Shown here piece after piece: positions 12,565 to 25,998 of a stretch of 64,000 bases of DNA (positions are counted from its first letter, which is position 1; every line of letters starts with the position of its first letter). The notes beneath the pieces were generated by a model. That model saw only the letters and a list, made by a program, of their open reading frames with translations. It was not told the origin of the DNA and made no database searches. Where the stretch lies: NCBI GenBank assembly GCA_036897095.1, contig JAYMSP010000169.1:1-64000 (forward strand), given 5' to 3'. Source of the stretch: Plantago elongata. Lineage: Eukaryota > Streptophyta > Magnoliopsida > Lamiales > Plantaginaceae. The position numbers and the translations under genes were made by a program.

Positions 12565-13135
12565 GGAGAAAGGTATTTTTAGTCCCAAAGTTTGAGGGTC
12601 TAGCACGCGCAATACAACATTTACTCTTGTCAGCAAATTTAGTCATCTATTTCATGATTTTCGATAATTTTAGTCTTTTGGTCGAAAAATCGATCATTGA
12701 CGATATTGAATGCTGAGGTGTCAACATGGTCAAACAATCTCTCTCAATTGGACTTCCACCTAGATGTCACATAATACTATAAAAAAAATCAATTTTAATT
12801 CAAATAAATATAGTTTATTAAACTCCAATGGGTATATAATCGATCGTTTTCTCATTTTTTTATTATAATTCTAATTGAATTTTATTTTATTATTTACTCT
12901 CTATTTTGTTTTTTCAATTAAAATTAAATTTTTATTTTCATTTTTTTCAAGTATTAGGTGATATCTAGGTGAAAGTTCAAATTGAGACAGAGTGTTTGAC
13001 CATGTCGACACCTCAGCAGTCGACATGGTCAATGGTCGATTTTTCGATCAAAAGACTAAAATTGTCGGAAATTATGAAATAGAGAACTAAATTTGTCAGC
13101 GAAATCAAACGTTAAATTATTTGCCGTTTCAAAAA
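12565..13135. repeat. Long foldback element (MITE-like), arms about 200 bp
   Basis: The left arm, about 12565-12780, contains ttttagtcttttggtcgaaa, a tcgatcattgac block and a ggacttccacctagatgtca block. The right arm, about 12945-13135, contains the same landmarks in reverse order on the opposite strand (tcgatcaaaagactaaaatt, then gacatggtcaatggtcga, then atctaggtgaaagttcaaat earlier). An AT-rich loop separates them. There is no transposase frame. It looks like a non-autonomous DNA transposon, moderately diverged between arms. Confidence 0.75.
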
Positions 13136-13886
13136 AAATAAAAAAATATAACTTCAGAAATTTCACAAACCTTAAATTTATACTCTCTCAGTTCCTCTAT
13201 CTCGAAGAACTTCATATATTAAGGTTGACGTGTCATTTTATGCGAAAAATTAAAGTAATGATAAAAAATGAAGTAGGTGGGGAAAAATGTACTTTTAGTG
13301 GCAAAATGTATAATTTATATGTAAAATTGAGATTGTTTATTCTTTGTTAGTGTTGGAGTAATTTAATTTTTTATTAGTAATCTATAAAATTTTATGAGAC
13401 GGGTAAAAATGATAAAGAATTTCTCCTTGGACGAAGGGGTAGTTTTTAATTTGTTAAAATTTTACATATTATCAACTCATTTTTGAGTATTTCGGAAACT
13501 TGAATATACCCTAGAATTCTCAGCTCTCAGCATCTACAATCTGTCTAACCGTAAGTAGTACTTGCAATCAAGCTTATGTAAATATTGTTCTTTCAACCAC
13601 AATGAATTAATTTCATATACCTGCCGTTATCCAGTGATTGCCTCCATTGTTGATTCTATGATTGTTGTCCTACAACTCCGGTAAGGGTAAATTGGAAGGA
13701 GGATTGATCGTCATCAGTTCTCGTATCACTTGTATCGTTTTGTTTGTTACAGAAGAATTTGCAAGTTATGATCAAAATTACTGGATAAAAATTACTGTCT
13801 GACCATAAACTGCAGTACACCCAAAATGAAGTTTCAGTTACAGGATAAAATGCTGACAACATTTCAAGGATCAAGTTATCTCCAAA
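13136..13886. other. Spacer and RPL7-1 3' flank
   Basis: Mostly AT-rich. A less AT-rich piece at 13505-13553 ends in a strong plus-strand donor (ccgtaagtag) and could be a stray first exon or a non-coding transcript start, but nothing downstream on that strand supports it. The left part of 13560-13886 is the likely 3' UTR of RPL7-1. Confidence 0.4.
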
Positions 13887-16518
13887 CTAATTCATCTTGC
13901 TGATCAACTCATTTATGCAGTCTTCACGATTACCGGAGTCTCCTCCATCCGTGAAACGCTTCCTTTTACCTTGCAATGCTTTTTCTGGGTTATTTAGCAC
14001 GAAGGGGCACAAGAAATGTGTGACTGTCTTAAATTGTGGACCGACTGTGGCTATTTCGTTCACAATGTCTTCTATACAGATAATATCGTGCTCACCCAAT
14101 TCCTGGGACAAGTTAAGGTGAAAGAGTGTCATCGAGAATTGTACATCATGACCAAGGTAACAAAACTAGCAAGTACATGTGCTAACCTGTTCGACAATGT
14201 TGTTGTCTGTTAAAGGAATCTTCTGCTTCTCAACTTTCACAACACCTTTTTTGTAAATCAAGTCCTTCACACTTTTGAAACTTGGATACCTGCCACCATA
14301 AAAATTAACAGAAGCGATATTATATCTGTGAGTGAATTCTTAATGTAACAATACCAAAACGTGAAGTGGATGACGTGTATAAGAAAACAAAACAGCAACG
14401 AACAGGAAGACATGATCTCAAACAACTGAAAATCAGTAAGGTTAAATAGCAGGGCAGTCTATAGAACAGTTGAATGGCGAGTGAAGAACTGAAGTGAAGA
14501 AAAGATTGATGAGGAAACATAGATAGAAATGCACATAGCTAGGAACCAACTAATTACTTCTTAGAAATTACGGCATCTGCATTATCTTAGGAACCAGCAA
14601 ATGAAGCTAAAGTTTATACGGTATCTTACAGGACATAAAACCAACCTAAACATAAAAAAAGCAGTTGATCAGGCCCTTTTGATGAGAAAGAAGCTAACGA
14701 CAAATTAGGATGGAGTACTTATGAACTAATATGTAATAGGCTGCCACTCAAAATGTCACATTCATAACGCTTAATTCTCTTTCATGATACTTATTAGCTG
14801 TCATGGATGCATTAAACTAATAATAGGTTTAAAGCACAGTTAGCCAGGTTCAAGAAAAGGAAAAAAAACACAGTTAGCTTGTACGAATGCAGTCTCCTGT
14901 GTAGCAAGGCTTGTTTCAATTTGGACCTGCCCTTTGAACGAAGTGTCAGAAACAAGACAAAACTCTGGACATAATAAATACTTATATTTAATTCTCAATT
15001 TTGTTAAATGCGATGTTTCCAAATTAACTGTTGATACACATATGCAATGAATTAATTTGAAATTAACCTCCTCAACTAGACAGAAATTAACAGACACCAA
15101 GTGCATACATATTAATCAGGCTTGGACAGAAAATTTAGAACCACTGCAGCTTGGGAGTTCATGCAGAGAGGCCATGTATCACGAGAAGAACAAAAAACAC
15201 AACAATGTAAACATGATTAGCCATACCCGTAGGTCACATAAGGTTCCACCTTCTGCAACATTTCCATCAGATTGTCATTTGCCTCGACAAACACCGCACT
15301 GAATATTTTCGTTAGACGCAGAGAGTATAATATCTTCCGAACTCTTGGATGCATGTCATTTTTCCTGCAAAGAAAAAATAAATGAGACACAGAATTCAAA
15401 GACTAATGGATTAGAAACGAAACTAATGGACAGAAAGAGGTCCATGGAACTAACCCTCCTATGCGTACAACAAAAACCAGCTTGGATTCTGGCATAGCTG
15501 GCACAAGGTTCTTCCGCTTCACCCTAGTCCTCATTTGGACAAGATCCAATTCCTGGATGCAACAAAGAGGATACGATTACCGAGTTAGATGTGTAAATTA
15601 TACTTGGAAGGCAACATTTATCAACACATGTATAGGAAACATTTAAGAAACAGCAACAAGCCAACAACATCACATTCGTATGCAAGCACATTTCCAAATT
15701 CCAAAGGGACGAACACATGAGTGGAGTTTCCTGAATTTATAATGTATGAACACATTTTGAACTCAATGCCATTAATCTCTATTCTCCCACTTCCAAACAT
15801 TTGAACTGACTTGACAAATAAACATTCTCCGATTCTAAAAATCATGTTCTTCCTCATGTAAACTCACTGGTCTCAATCTCTAGCCTCCCACTTTTAATCA
15901 TATGAACTGACTTGACCAATAAACATTCCAATATACCAAGCAAACAACTAAATTGACAGCGTGGAATTCTCGTAAAGATCATGTTCTTCCTAGCGTCAAC
16001 TCACTGGCCTAAGCTCCCACTTCTAAGCATTCTCACTGACTTGACCAATGCTGAGATTCCAAGCAAACAACTCGATTCGCAACGTGCAAATCATGTTTTT
16101 CCTCAACATAAGTAGAATCCATACATCCCCTACCCAACTGTCCTACACACTCACCCAATTCACACCAATCCATCCTAAACTCACGAAAATTCGAGTCTTC
16201 TACATAAAAACCATTACTCTAGTATCAAATAAGCTATGGCTACTCAACCTGTTAAACATGATTCGAAACTCCAAATTGGCATCATTGTTTTCACAAATAG
16301 ACATAAATAACTCAAGTGAAGGCATGAGAAATTACCTTATCACGGTATTCTCGAATGAACTGCTCGGGCTTCTTGATGAAGAGGCTAGATTTGTGACGCT
16401 TAGCTCGGTCCTGTAGCTGGAGCTTCCTTCTAATAGCCCACTGATCATTGTTCCTCCTCTTCTTCAATACAATCTCCGGCACAGTATTCAGAGGCGCCGT
16501 TTCTTCAATTGCCGACAT
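13887..16518 (-). CDS. RPL7-1: 60S ribosomal protein L7-1 (uL30 family)
   Basis: Structural protein of the large cytosolic ribosomal subunit. Five exons: 16336-16518, 15455-15552, 15227-15364, 14187-14289, 13887-14102; all phases agree and give 245 residues. It starts [20 protein letters not shown], with the usual basic N-terminal arm [20 protein letters not shown]. The uL30 core shows [39 protein letters not shown] and [20 protein letters not shown], and the end is [14 protein letters not shown]. The KNDMHP and VPEIVLKK features fit the divergent L7-1 paralogue (Arabidopsis At1g80750 type, by recall) better than the main L7 genes. Its promoter carries site II motifs (next entry). Confidence 0.95.
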
Positions 16519-16599
16519 GATAACGCCGGAAAATTGATCGGGTGGTGGAAGACGGCGGCAATTGGAGGTTGGAGACGATGGAGATTATAAAGCCTCTTT

Positions 16600-16655
16600 T
16601 TGTTTGGGCTTCACTAAAAAGACAAGCCCAAGGGAAACGGCCCAAGTGTATGTTT
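16600..16655 (-). promoter_or_regulatory. Site II (TGGGCY) motif cluster upstream of RPL7-1
   Basis: Three close matches, tgggctt, aagccca and ggccca on the plus strand, lie 80-140 bp upstream of the RPL7-1 ATG. Site II elements are bound by TCP factors and are typical of plant ribosomal protein genes. Confidence 0.6.
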
Positions 16656-16742
16656 GGTCCGGTCCGGTCCGATCCGTCCATGGGACGTTAAAATTATGTG
16701 TCGTGAAATAACGTGAGTGATTCGTGTTAATACACAATGTAT

Positions 16743-17000
16743 CGAGAATGGGCGTTTACATTGTATGGTACTTCGTACAAATTGGACGTTGCATGTACTA
16801 AAAGTCGAATGTAGAGACGATAAGTATTAACAAAGGATTCGAACCTTAAAATCACGTTGAGTGAATACACAAGACATAGAGATTGGACGTTGTCATTGTA
16901 TGGAACTTCAATTGATTCAACCGTAAATTTAAGGTGCAAATTGGACGTCGCATGTACTAAAAGTCGAATGTAGACACGATAAGTACTATTAATGAAGGAT
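16743..17000. repeat. Diverged tandem duplication upstream of RPL7-1
   Basis: Two copies, starting near 16743 and 16878, share cattgtatgg followed by aaattggacgt, then gcatgtactaaaagtcgaat and gacgataagta or cacgataagta. The second copy has an internal insertion and a different tail. Non-coding. Confidence 0.75.
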
Positions 17001-17440
17001 TTTGTTCGAATTCATAACCTTATTTTATAAGTGAAATATATACACCAAATGAAATATTACAACTCATTTATTTTCTGACAATGTAATTGTAATTTTCGAG
17101 TTGTAATGTCATATGCACGATTAAAAACATCTGACATCTAGCAATAAGAAACCTGGCTTTAGTAAAAATGTAGTTAACCGCGTATACAAATACATTAAAA
17201 CTGTCCTTTTTACTGTTCTTCTTTTTCCTTTATAACTTGAACTAGTGGACAGTCATCAAAGTGATGAAGACCACAATATAAAAAAGAGACCTAAGGAATA
17301 AGAAATTTAAGAAAAGATCTTATGCTATATTATTACCAAATTAAACAAGGAGTATAAACTAATTAATTAACCAATATATTACAATAGCGATCAAGTTAAA
17401 CTATATTGAATCAATAAGAAAATACTCAAGCGAAGAAGCC
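17001..17440. other. Spacer and presumed promoter of first RING copy
   Basis: AT-rich. It contains the stretch agagacctaaggaataag and the cgaagaagcc block that reappear in altered form before the second RING copy (around 18360-18520), supporting a segmental tandem duplication. Confidence 0.45.
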
Positions 17441-17447
17441 AGCTGCT

Positions 17448-17892
17448 ATGGAGAGGCTAAGTCGAAGAATCGCTTACTATCCGGTACCCTGATCGATCAT
17501 GCACGGACGAGTCTTGGCAATGGAATCATCTATCAGGCACGAGAGAGCGTTGGGAACGTACTAATCTTGTTATCGGCGAATGCATCCAGGAATGGCCTGT
17601 GAAGAACGTTAAATGGTTGATCGAGAGCATCATAGTCGATGTCAAGAACATGGTCGATAAATCTCCTAAAAGTAGTACCTTTTTTCATGTCCAAATTACC
17701 CACAAATATTATGGACAAAAAGAAGATGAAGAAGAGATGGTTGAGACGTGTACAATATGCTTGGAACGGCTTGGTGAGGAGGCAGTTGAGTTCCTCCTCT
17801 GCACACATTCGTTCCATGGGAACTGTATAGCTGAGTGGTTCCACGTCCAGTCGAAGCTATCTTGCCCTCTTTGCCGGCATCCAGTTAACTAG
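17448..17892 (+). CDS. Small RING-H2 finger protein, copy 1 (5' part possibly broken)
   Basis: RING-H2 proteins usually act as E3 ubiquitin ligases. The frame ending at 17892 carries a complete C3H2C3 RING: CTIC, 13 residues, CTHSFHGNC, then CPLC (about 17752-17877). It is preceded by an acidic QKEDEEE linker and a region ECIQEWPVKNVKWLIESI. That frame is open back to about 17461 but has no ATG before 17650, although homology to copy 2 extends upstream. An ATG at 17448 lies in another frame and stops after 15 codons. Either translation starts at 17650 (80 residues, RING kept) or a 1-base shift broke the 5' end. No intron is evident. A related copy follows 1.1 kb downstream. Confidence 0.55.
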
Positions 17893-18540
17893 TTAGATGT
17901 GGTTACGCGTCTGATATCTAATAAACCTATTCGGTGTTAATTGGATTTTTGAAGAACTCTTTGTAAAATTTGTTTAATTTGTCTATGGACTTTTGCACTT
18001 GTCAAGCACTTCTGTTTAGTTCTAGGATGAAAATTTGTTCAACTCATATTTATTCAAATAAAATCTGTGAATTCATACTTCACTTTTTTCACAGAAACAA
18101 TTGATTACAAACACTTCGAAAACAGATAACTCAACTCGAAGCTTTCTATAGAATTACAATGAGGAAATCGCCTCAATGCTTCGTTTCATCAAAGTTGGGC
18201 AATGTGACTTTCGAAACAAAAACAAAACAAAAGAAGCTGGGACAACCTACGACGCTCGTCTATGAGCTGGATTGGTGTATTGGTATATCAGCCATGACGA
18301 TCGATCCAACGAGCTTTTTTCGGTGATTGATGAGGTGAAGATCGAACTCAAATTGGGAAAATAAAGACCACCTAAGTAAGAAAGATCCTATTCCTAACCA
18401 AATAAGGAAAAGAAAGACCACCTAAGTATATATATCTCCGTACTATATTTACATCTCTAGCCATCAAAACTAGCTACAGTATATCGAATCAAGAAAATAA
18501 TAACGAAGCTGCAGCTAGCTGCTACGGAAATGCCACCAAA
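17893..18540. other. Spacer between the two RING copies
   Basis: Begins with the 3' flank of copy 1, whose tgatatctaataaacc is echoed after copy 2 as tgatatttaataaaccc. No separate gene seen. A block aagctttctatagaatta (near 18139) recurs near 20515. Confidence 0.5.
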
Positions 18541-18572
18541 TTTGAATAGGAACCCGACCTGCAGCTCGAAGA

Positions 18573-18990
18573 ATGCCACCAACTGTGACATGTGACAAGG
18601 TTAGAGATTGCAGATTAGAATTTCTTATAGATGTGTCGAATCTGGTACTATACGAGTTTGTATACCACAAGGAAGAATCGGTGTATCGAACAAGCACAGG
18701 AGAGCCTTGGTCAGATCATGTCATCAGCCGATACATCAAGACCTGGTCTATAAATGAAACTTACTGTAATTGGTTGATCACGAATATCTTAACCGGAGTC
18801 AAGAACATGATCAATGAATCTACCAACGGTAGTAACTTTTTTCGTGTCCGGATTACAAAGAAATATGAAGAACCAATTGAAGTTAGCGAACAACAAGACG
18901 ATGCATGTACCAGCACATTCGTTCCATAGGAACTGTATAAACGAGTGGTTCCAGACCAGGAGAACTTGTCCGGTTTGTGTCAGCCAGTGA
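18573..18990 (+). pseudogene. RING-H2 copy 2, with broken RING
   Basis: This open frame (118 codons, ATG 18573, stop near 18929) is homologous to copy 1: WSINETYCNWLITNILTGVK and VKNMINES match WPVKNVKWLIESIIVDVK and VKNMVDKS, and FFRVRITKKYEEP matches FFHVQITHKYYGQ. The region that codes the first zinc ligands in copy 1 is deleted (about 50 bp), and the remaining RING half, AHSFHRNCINEWF then CPVC, is in a different frame ending at 18990. The predicted protein is therefore a truncated N-terminal domain without a RING. It keeps more of the N-terminal region than copy 1, so the two copies have decayed in complementary ways. Confidence 0.75.
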
Positions 18991-19470
18991 ACTACCAGTT
19001 GGAAATTCATTCTCGTGTATTAGTTAGACGACGACGATGACTATTTATAGTAGTTACACGGTTACTCCCCTGATATTTAATAAACCCGATTGTATCCAGC
19101 AATTCAATTGATAAATTATATTGGAGGTTTATGCTTTATGCCTACCAAGCTTATTGTATTTTATATTGAGAATTGAAGATTTTCTGAAATTTTATTCGAC
19201 ATTGAACTTGTGAATTGAAACTTATTTATTTTGTGTGTATTGTTTATGGGATTTTGAACTTGGTATTTGCATTGATTAGTTAACAAACTTTGATGTGCAT
19301 ATAATCTGCGAAGTTTTAGGGAGAAAGTGATGATTGCAAACACTTGGAGAACATATAACTCTGCAATTCCAAAATTAAATTATCGTTGTCGGAAAACATG
19401 TCTTAAGACTATTATATATAAACTAGAACAAACACTTGAAAACAAAAAGAAAAAGAAAAACTCAATGAAC
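18991..19470. other. Spacer, 3' flank of RING copy 2 and DCN1-like gene
   Basis: AT-rich with no coding signal. The two flanking genes converge here. Confidence 0.5.
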
Positions 19471-20142
19471 TTAATTCTGCTTGGCTCTCATCCAATCCAC
19501 AAAATCGTCAATTATGACCTGCCATGCATCATCCGGATTGTAATTACTAAAATTTGGGAAACTGATCGTGGTAATGAACAATCGGAACCCCATCCACTGA
19601 TCCATAGTAATAACCTTAACATCCTCTTGTATCTTCAAGAACTCGACCAATGCTTCAACTTGTTCCGTTTTTTCCGGCAGGAGAAGCTCCAGCAGACTGC
19701 AAACATTCTCGATCTCCAGAGTCCTCTGCCTCTCTTCCGTTAGGCAGTATTTGAACGCAAAAGCGTAAAACTCCTCGAAATTCGTCTCCACCTCCTTCTC
19801 CAGGTGCGCCAGCGATAGCTTGAGCTTGTCTAAGTTTCCTACTCTCAATTCCTTGAGCCCTTTACGCCACTCGTCTGACGTGAAATAGCCTTGCGCTTTG
19901 GCGCCCATCTTCCAGGCCAGCATCAGCACTCGCACATCCATGGTATTGAGTCCTAAGTCTGAGCAGAGGGACTCGATTCCTTCTGGTTCGATCATGCCAC
20001 TGGATTTGTTAGCGTATGCATTGAAGAGCAGGTCGATCTGGTCCGGCTTTCTATCAGTTTTCAAAATTTTCTCCGCTGGTTTGCTAGGAACGGATGGTTG
20101 GCCGCCAGTGGAATGTGCAACGTGTTTCTTTGAACGAGTCAT
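19471..20142 (-). CDS. DCN1-like protein (cullin neddylation scaffold), intronless
   Basis: DCN1-like proteins act with RBX1 to promote NEDD8 transfer onto cullins and so activate cullin-RING ligases. A single exon of 223 residues starts MTRSKKHVAHSTGG, a short basic lead. It is followed by the potentiating-neddylation (PONY) domain from about residue 35 to the end: PDQIDLLFNAYANKSSGMIE, PEGIESLCSDLGLNTMDVRV, LMLAWKMGAKAQGYFTSDEW, FAFKYCLTEERQRTLEIENV, MDQWMGFRLFITTISFPNF and DDAWQVIIDDFVDWMR. The family match is strong over the full length and the reading frame is intact. DCN1-like genes of this subgroup normally have introns, so a retrocopy is likely (inference). I chose the ATG at 20142 because the in-frame extension to 20322 is made of leader repeats (LLLLQTFAC twice) with no family similarity. 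Confidence 0.9.
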   Translation of the reverse strand: MTRSKKHVAHSTGGQPSVPSKPAEKILKTDRKPDQIDLLFNAYANKSSGMIEPEGIESLCSDLGLNTMDVRVLMLAWKMGAKAQGYFTSDEWRKGLKELRVGNLDKLKLSLAHLEKEVETNFEEFYAFAFKYCLTEERQRTLEIENVCSLLELLLPEKTEQVEALVEFLKIQEDVKVITMDQWMGFRLFITTISFPNFSNYNPDDAWQVIIDDFVDWMRAKQN

Positions 20143-20164
20143 ATTGAACAACAAAGCCAAGGCA

Positions 20165-20235
20165 AGCGAAAGTTTGGAGCAAGCGAACGTTTGGAGTAAT
20201 AGAAGGCAAGCGAACGTTTGGAGTAATAGAAGCCA
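20165..20235. repeat. 27-bp tandem repeat in DCN1-like leader
   Basis: Two near-perfect copies of a unit containing aagcgaacgtttggagtaat, preceded by a partial copy (gcgaaagtttggagc). It lies directly upstream of the DCN1-like ATG, so probably in the 5' UTR. Confidence 0.85.
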
Positions 20236-20329
20236 AGAAGAAAGAACGTTCTTGTTTTGTGTGGATATACTACAAGGCTCTGGCTCATATATATAAGTTT
20301 CTTTCCTACTACCTAAACACAATAGAATT

Positions 20330-20900
20330 AGTATATAATTAATACCGACTTAATTTTTCTGCTAATCTGATAGTATCAGAAATTTAGAATTATATTATGG
20401 CAGAAACTCTTATTGACTTTACTTGAGTTTTCCTAATTTATACATACATGAGATATATACTTGGATTGAAACGGAAATTATAAAATAACTTTTACTTATA
20501 TGCATTCTACTTCAAAGCTTTCTATAGAATTATAATTCCAGCATCTGCAGAATTTTATAATTGTCATCCAGTTTACATGAAAAATAGAGAAAAATAATTA
20601 AAAGCGTTTCGGTATTGTAAGAAATCTTGTATTGTAAGCGTTTTAAAGAAAAAACTCGGATTTTTTTTACGTAAATGAAAGTGAGACGAGAATAGTCGAA
20701 CGATAACTAACACAGTAAATGCGATTTGAGATGACCGATTTCACCCGGCGATGGTGAAACGGCGCCGTAGAAAGGAAGAATTTCAACGCTGCCATCAAAT
20801 CTTGAAAGAAGTCCAAAGTTGAGAGCAAAGATTGTCTTTTTCCGCATCAATTTCGTAAACCCATGATCCACAAATCGATCCCAATTTCATCGATACATTT
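20330..20900. other. Spacer between DCN1-like and IRE1 promoters
   Basis: Bidirectional promoter region: the DCN1-like gene reads left and IRE1 reads right. AT-rich to 20690, then a more GC-balanced IRE1 leader from about 20740. No coding signal. Confidence 0.5.
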
Positions 20901-20915
20901 TCGATCAATTACCAG

Positions 20916-25182
<4,267 letters not shown>

Positions 25183-25998
25183 CTTATGTTGAACTGTAAC
25201 ACTGATATAGCAACTTGTAGATCTGTTATAACACCTTACACTGTATACTATGCATTGAAGTATAGAGTTTACCTGATCTGTAACCATCCTATGTTTTATA
25301 GGACAGCTGAAAATTGTAAACCAATAAAGTTCTACCTGCAGTATGAGAACTTGTCATCTACTTCTAGACACAAGAGAGAACATTACTGATACACAATGTA
25401 CCATCAGTTCTGAATCACAGGAAAGATTTCAAGAAATTGCGTAGACCTACTCTTTAGCCTTTCACCAAAGATCAGCTTTTCCGAGAGTCCGAACCAACAT
25501 CACATGTAAGTATGTGATGTTGATGTCGTCTCTTGGAAAAGTTGGATTTCCATGTGACGTTCCAAGAGTCCGAACCAACATCACGTAAACATGTATGTAT
25601 GAAGTTGATGTCTTCTCTCGGAGAATTTCTATGTGACAATTTATCGCAAAAGTTTGTATTTACAGAAATATGGCTCTTACAGTATTGAAGCAGCATCACA
25701 ATCCACATATAATATTTGAATGTTTCATTGCAAAAACAAGATAGAAGATCTTCCAAAACCGCAAAGATGATGTAGAGTCTCACTTACAAGAAAGAATTCT
25801 TGAGGGAAAAAAAGAAAAGAAACATGTACCAATATGGCTAGAGAACAAAGGGATATACCCAACACAATACTATAAGACGAAATCTATCTAACATCACGAT
25901 CCTTCACAAACTATGCTATCTTAAATTGCAATCTCAAAACAAAGAAAAAGTGGAGAAAAAAGAAAAGAAGATAATGCAGGACTTCTTACAGTAACTGG
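25183..25998. other. Convergent 3' flanks of IRE1 and U-box gene
   Basis: Contains both 3' UTRs and an 80-bp tandem repeat with a hairpin (separate entry). No extra gene seen. Confidence 0.6.
25476..25638. repeat. 80-bp tandem repeat with internal hairpin between convergent genes
   Basis: Two units share gagtccgaaccaacatcac, then gttgatgtc.tctc and tttc.atgtgac (starting about 25477 and 25558). In unit 1 catcacat and atgtgatg form an 8-bp stem with a 6-base loop; in unit 2 the stem is weaker. Confidence 0.8.

Noticed and set aside
16830-16860. tRNA-like ggattcgaacc segment
   Set aside because: It is part of the tandem duplication; no cloverleaf or acceptor stem around it.
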